A stretch of 9,357 nucleotides of DNA. Origin: Cytophagales bacterium. GTDB lineage: Bacteria; Bacteroidota; Bacteroidia; Cytophagales; Cyclobacteriaceae. The translations under genes and the position numbers were made by a program. Under the pieces are notes generated by a model. It did not search any database. It saw only the letters and a program-made list of their open reading frames with translations, and was not told the DNA's origin. The stretch covers positions 1 to 9,357 of the forward strand of contig DPSB01000451.1 of NCBI GenBank assembly GCA_003537495.1, written 5' to 3'. How positions within the stretch are numbered: the stretch's first letter is position 1; each line of letters begins with the position of its first letter. Of this stretch, positions 5,783 through 9,357 are shown piece by piece.

Positions 5783-7261
5783 ATGAATATAAAATTTAAT
5801 TTACTCAGGAAATTAGGAAGCTTGCTTGGTTTGGCTTTGCTATTTACCGTTTCATCATGCGATGAAGATGAATATTTACAAAAAGTTCCGCCCACACAGA
5901 TTAGTGCTGCTGATGCTTTCAGTACTCCTGCACGTATTGAGGGTCTTACAAATGGTATTTATGCTTCCCTTAAATCTGCCAACTTTTATGGTGGCCGTCT
6001 GCTTTTGTTTCTGGATGTAGCCGGAGAAGATTTTATTAACACCGGTGGTAATTCCTTTACCGGATTTGATGCCTGGAATCATAGTTACAATTCTGGGGCT
6101 GCCGATATTCTTAACGTTTGGTCTGCTGGTTACTCCACAATCAACAGAGCTAATATTCTGATTGATGGTCTTGCTGCAAATCCAGGAGTAATCGATGCCG
6201 CTACTTCTGCACAATATGTTGCTGAGGCTAAATTTTTGCGCGCACTTTCGTACTTCACGTTGGTTACAGCTTATGCTCAGCCCTTCAATAAAAACGCTGG
6301 TACATCGCCAGGGCTTCCGTTGCGTTTGCAGGCCGAAACAACTCCTGCTAACAACGATTTAGCGCCAAGCACAGTAGCGCAGATATATGCAAAAATCATT
6401 GAGGATTTGGATGAGGCTGAGGCTGATCTTCCTGCCACGAGAGCCACGGCACTTTTAAATACCACGCGTGCTCATAAAAATGCCGCAATTGCTTTGAAGA
6501 CAAGAGTGTATTTAAATCAGGGTGATTATGCGAAAGTGATTGATGAAGCCGAAAAAATTGTCGCACAAACAGCAGCCCCTTTTTCAGCTACCAGTGGCGT
6601 AACTCATGCGCTTCAATCTAACATCCTTAACTTGTTTGCAACCAATTATACAACTACTGAGTCAGTCTTCTCCATGCCTTTCACAAGTCTGGATCAGTTG
6701 GCTGGCCAGTCCGCTTTAGGATACATGTATGTGGCCACACCAGATTATTGCTTGAATTGGGATGAGATATTCAGCGATCCCCAATGGGCCGCTACCGATG
6801 CCCGCAGAAGTTTTTTAAATCACAACGCGTCACTTGATGCTGCTAAAGGCGGTCGTTATTACCTGAATAAATTTGGTACCGCTGCTCCTTTTCTTCGCTA
6901 TATGCCAGTTATTCGCTATTCGGAAGTATTGTTGAATTATGCGGAAGCTGCTGCCCGTGTGGGTGGTGCAAGTAATCTGGCGTTGGCAGATGCACTTCTA
7001 AAGGCGGTGCATGGTCGGTCTGATGCTTCTTATGTATTCCCAACATTAGATCAGGCTGGTCTGATTGATGCTATTTTGCTTGAGCGAAGAATTGAACTTA
7101 TCGGAGAGGGCTTCCGCACGAATGATATTACCAGATTAGTACTACCATTCCCAGCAAAGATCGGTACAATTTATACGACACCAATAGTGCCTCCCGATGC
7201 CCCAAACTATATCTGGCCTATGTCGAACGATGAACTTTTGAACAACAAGTTGATTAATTAA
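5783..7261 (+). CDS. SusD/RagB-family nutrient-binding outer-membrane lipoprotein
   Basis: This is a 492-residue lipoprotein. The N-terminus is a lipoprotein signal with hydrophobic core LLGLALLFTVSS and lipidated Cys26, followed at once by Asp-Glu-Asp-Glu, an acidic export signal that in Bacteroidota sends lipoproteins to the cell surface. The body fits SusD: an N-terminal LTNGIYASLKS helix, AEAKFLRALSYFTLV in the central helical repeat region (about residues 148-162), and RYSEVLLNYAEAAARVGG and LLERRIELIGEGFRTNDITRL near the C-terminus, all characteristic of SusD/RagB. SusD proteins sit on the outer face of SusC, capture ligand and close over the transporter. The gene lies 48 bp after susC and is surely cotranscribed; the pair ends at a strong terminator 24 bp past the stop. 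No glycoside hydrolase, peptidase or regulator gene accompanies the pair, so the substrate is not indicated by its neighbours. Confidence 0.95.
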   Translation: MNIKFNLLRKLGSLLGLALLFTVSSCDEDEYLQKVPPTQISAADAFSTPARIEGLTNGIYASLKSANFYGGRLLLFLDVAGEDFINTGGNSFTGFDAWNHSYNSGAADILNVWSAGYSTINRANILIDGLAANPGVIDAATSAQYVAEAKFLRALSYFTLVTAYAQPFNKNAGTSPGLPLRLQAETTPANNDLAPSTVAQIYAKIIEDLDEAEADLPATRATALLNTTRAHKNAAIALKTRVYLNQGDYAKVIDEAEKIVAQTAAPFSATSGVTHALQSNILNLFATNYTTTESVFSMPFTSLDQLAGQSALGYMYVATPDYCLNWDEIFSDPQWAATDARRSFLNHNASLDAAKGGRYYLNKFGTAAPFLRYMPVIRYSEVLLNYAEAAARVGGASNLALADALLKAVHGRSDASYVFPTLDQAGLIDAILLERRIELIGEGFRTNDITRLVLPFPAKIGTIYTTPIVPPDAPNYIWPMSNDELLNNKLIN

Positions 7262-7284
7262 ATCTACACCCAATTATTGTATTG

Positions 7285-7315
7285 AAACCCTGACTATACA
7301 AAGTCAGGGTTTTTT
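7285..7315 (+). terminator. Intrinsic terminator of the susCD operon
   Basis: A perfect 11-bp stem, AAACCCTGACT (7285-7295) and AGTCAGGGTTT (7302-7312), with a 6-base loop, runs into six T residues (7310-7315). It begins 24 bp after the susD stop. It also lies just past the radA stop on the minus strand and may end both transcripts, although the minus-strand T-tract is only three bases long. Confidence 0.9.
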
Positions 7316-7318
7316 ACA

Positions 7319-8704
7319 TTAACCCACCAACTCTTCAAACACTTCGCGCAACTTGCCAAACGATTTCACTTTGATTTTTGTCTTGGAAAGATCGAGCGAT
7401 TTTTTACTGTACTTCGAAATATAAATTTCTTCAAAGCCTAACTTCTCCGCTTCAGAAATGCGTTGGTCTATTCTATTAACAGCACGCAACTCGCCACCCA
7501 AACCAATTTCGGCAGCAAAACAAATTTTATCGCTAACCGATACTTCTTCCATCGAAGAAATAATCGACACGCAAAGGGCAAGGTCGATTGCCGGATCTTC
7601 AACATAAATTCCACCGGCCATATTTACAAATACGTCTTGGGTGCCAACTCTAAAGCCACAGCGTTTTTCTAAAACGGCCAGCAACATGTTTAATCTCTTC
7701 TGATCAAATCCATTGGGTGTGCGTTGTGGCGTTCCGTACGATGCCGGGCTTACCAGCGACTGTATTTCAATCAACAGCGGCCGATTACCCTCAATGGTTG
7801 CGCCAATAGTAGCGCCTGTAACCTGACCATCTTTCTGCGAAATCAAAATCTCAGAAGGATTACTCACTTCGCGCAAGCCACTACCTAGCATTTCGTAAAT
7901 GCCTATTTCAGAAGTAGACCCAAATCTGTTTTTGGTTGTGCGCAGAATCCGATACGCAAGATGGCGATCGCCTTCAAACTGTAACACTGTATCCACCATG
8001 TGTTCCAGAACTTTGGGCCCGGCCAGTGATCCATCTTTTGTAATGTGCCCAACCAGAAATACCGGTGTATTTGTTTCTTTCGCAAACTTCATCAGCTCGG
8101 CTGCGCATTGGCGCACCTGCCCTACGCTACCCGCAGCACTATCTAACATGTGCGAGTGTAGTGTTTGTATTGAATCAACAATTAAAAGTTTGGGCTCAAG
8201 ATTTTCTACCGCCTGAAAAATGTTGCGGGTTTCTGTTTCGGCCAGCATGTAAAAATTTTCATAGCTGGTTTTTGACTTAGCGTTTAGTCGCTCAGCGCGC
8301 ATCTTTATTTGCTGCTCACTCTCCTCGCCCGATACATACAATACTTTTGCTTTACTTAGTGCAAGCGCCACTTGTAGCATTAAGGTAGATTTACCAATAC
8401 CAGGTTCGCCACCAATTAAAATCAACGAACCTGGCACAATGCCTCCACCCAACACGCGATTCAATTCTGCATCGGGTGTGGTTATCCTAACTTCAGAAGA
8501 GGAAGTAATTTCATTTAATGTCTTCGGCTTATTGATTTTAGATTTTGAGTTGTCGTGCCGCCAATTGTTTTTATCGGCTTCCGTTTTGGTAACAACTTCT
8601 TCTACAAAGCTATTCCAGCCATTGCACGATGGGCATTTACCAATCCACTTGGGTGATTCGTACCCACAACTCTGACAAAAGAATAAGGTTTTAGATTTAG
8701 CCAC
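7319..8704 (-). CDS. radA: DNA repair and recombination protein RadA
   Basis: RadA (Sms) is a RecA-like, DnaB-related ATPase that drives branch migration of recombination intermediates. With the GTG at 8704 the product has 461 residues and begins MAKSKTLFFCQSCGYESPKW, the standard RadA N-terminus; an in-frame TTG at 8725 would add seven residues not expected in the family. A zinc finger uses Cys10, Cys13, Cys24 and Cys27. Walker A is GEPGIGKST (Lys105), Walker B is LLIVDS (Asp177), and the RadA signature KNRFG is at 258-262. The remaining C-terminal part (about 290-461) is the Lon-like domain, with EDPAIDLAL and AEIGLGGELRAV. All key residues are present. A weak promoter -7 candidate, TTAATTTG on the minus strand, is at 8723-8730. 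The gene is convergent with susCD, sharing the terminator region, and divergent from the DUF3857-type gene; it is not in an operon here. Confidence 0.95.
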   Translation of the reverse strand: MAKSKTLFFCQSCGYESPKWIGKCPSCNGWNSFVEEVVTKTEADKNNWRHDNSKSKINKPKTLNEITSSSEVRITTPDAELNRVLGGGIVPGSLILIGGEPGIGKSTLMLQVALALSKAKVLYVSGEESEQQIKMRAERLNAKSKTSYENFYMLAETETRNIFQAVENLEPKLLIVDSIQTLHSHMLDSAAGSVGQVRQCAAELMKFAKETNTPVFLVGHITKDGSLAGPKVLEHMVDTVLQFEGDRHLAYRILRTTKNRFGSTSEIGIYEMLGSGLREVSNPSEILISQKDGQVTGATIGATIEGNRPLLIEIQSLVSPASYGTPQRTPNGFDQKRLNMLLAVLEKRCGFRVGTQDVFVNMAGGIYVEDPAIDLALCVSIISSMEEVSVSDKICFAAEIGLGGELRAVNRIDQRISEAEKLGFEEIYISKYSKKSLDLSKTKIKVKSFGKLREVFEELVG

Positions 8705-8804
8705 AGAATAAAAATTGGTACGCAAATTAATGGAAAAGTTAACGTTGGTTCGATTTTCAGTACGAGGAAATATTCTTAACTTAAACTAACCTAAACCTTT
8801 GTTC

Positions 8805-9357
8805 ATGAAATTTGTGTCTTTATTAGCCTTTGCTGTGTCTTTTAGTTCTGTAGCTTTTGCTCAGAAGTCACCGATCAAGTTTGGAGACGTGCCTATTGAA
8901 GATTTAAAGATGACTTACTACGCCAAAGATTCTTCTGCGGCTGCGGTGGTGCTTGTAGATTATGGCGAAGCCTATCTTTCGATAACCTCGCAAACTGCAC
9001 AATTGACTTTTGAGAGACACGTTCGAATAAAGATTCTGCGAAAAGAAGGTCTTAAGTGGGGCGATGTAGCTATTTTACTTCGGCAGGCTGGTAGCAGAGA
9101 GGAACGCGTAAGTAATTTAAAAGCCACTACCTACAATCTGACAGATGGAAAAGTTGCTGAATCAAAACTTAATAAAGACGGTATTTTCAAAGAAAAATTC
9201 AACAGAAGTTTTATTCAACAGAAGTTTACCATGCCCGATGTAAAAGAAGGATCTGTAATTGAATACTCCTATAAAGTTAATACTATCGGTAATACTTTTG
9301 TTTTTTTCGGCAATTTCAGCATTGGCGTATTGAAGGTCGGTGTTTTTCTCTTCAATT
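8805..9357 (+). CDS. Secreted DUF3857-type (transglutaminase-like) protein, N-terminal part
   Basis: An ATG at 8805 opens a frame that runs without a stop to the right edge (184 complete codons). The first 19 residues, MKFVSLLAFAVSFSSVAFA, are a clear signal peptide with cleavage before Gln-Lys. The following part includes YYAKDSSAAAVVLVDYG, then FERHVRIKILRKEGLKWGDV, and TMPDVKEGSVIEYSYKV, the sequence style of the DUF3857 domain common in Bacteroidota, which normally precedes a transglutaminase-like domain and sometimes a DUF3858 domain. Such proteins are periplasmic or outer-membrane associated and of unknown role. In the last 30 residues the usual tryptophan/phenylalanine-glutamine segment after EYSY is not recognisable, close to a T7 run at about 9301-9307. 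The gene is divergent from radA, with a 100-bp spacer. Confidence 0.8.
   Translation, partial: MKFVSLLAFAVSFSSVAFAQKSPIKFGDVPIEDLKMTYYAKDSSAAAVVLVDYGEAYLSITSQTAQLTFERHVRIKILRKEGLKWGDVAILLRQAGSREERVSNLKATTYNLTDGKVAESKLNKDGIFKEKFNRSFIQQKFTMPDVKEGSVIEYSYKVNTIGNTFVFFGNFSIGVLKVGVFLFN

Noticed and set aside
7463..8675. Several plus-strand frames of 69-105 codons within radA
   Set aside because: All are antisense shadows of the intact radA reading frame, without start context or protein features.
8705..8725. TTG at 8725 as the radA start
   Set aside because: The seven extra residues are not part of the usual RadA N-terminus, while the GTG at 8704 gives the expected MAKSKTLFFCQSCG beginning.
9290..9357. 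Possible frameshift in the DUF3857-type gene at the T7 run
   Set aside because: The protein loses family likeness after EYSYKV, but neither of the two other frames clearly restores the expected segment and one meets a stop, so no frameshift can be claimed from the short remaining sequence.

Overview
The window looks like a chromosome segment from a member of Bacteroidota, probably of the Cytophagales type. This is inferred from a SusC/SusD outer-membrane pair, a SusD-type lipoprotein with an acidic stretch after its lipid-anchor cysteine, starts that lack Shine-Dalgarno sequences and sit in A-rich leaders, and candidate promoters of the TTG-N19-TAnnTTTG kind. Base composition is moderate to AT-rich. 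There is no tRNA, rRNA, IS element, CRISPR array or phage gene.

Layout from left to right. At 1-237 (minus) is the first 79 codons of a radical SAM protein of the PA0069 type. A 116-bp divergent spacer follows with two inverted repeats that look like operators. At 354-1235 (plus) is a PLP enzyme of the ACC deaminase / D-cysteine desulfhydrase family. It converges on, and overlaps by 11 bp, a UPF0316 (DUF2179) membrane protein at 1225-1833 (minus). From about 2013 a plus-strand regulatory leader begins: a candidate promoter, a SAM-I (S-box) riboswitch at 2051-2160, and a 22-codon reading frame at 2171-2239 ending Cys-Cys-Trp-Trp-Trp. About 375 bp without a convincing gene separates this from susC (2615-5734) and susD (5783-7261), which end at a strong intrinsic terminator. 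radA (minus, best start GTG at 8704) converges on that terminator. At the right edge is the start of a secreted DUF3857-type protein (8805 to the end).

How the parts may fit together. SusC and SusD form one outer-membrane import complex and are almost certainly one operon. The striking point is what precedes them: a SAM riboswitch and a Cys/Trp-rich mini-ORF, devices expected ahead of methionine or cysteine synthesis genes. Either this pair imports a sulfur-containing compound under SAM control, or the leader has been separated from its original met gene and SusCD has its own start. The sequence alone does not settle this. The other genes are ordinary housekeeping or poorly characterised genes with no evident functional link, although the ACC deaminase / D-cysteine desulfhydrase relative could also act in sulfur amino-acid turnover.
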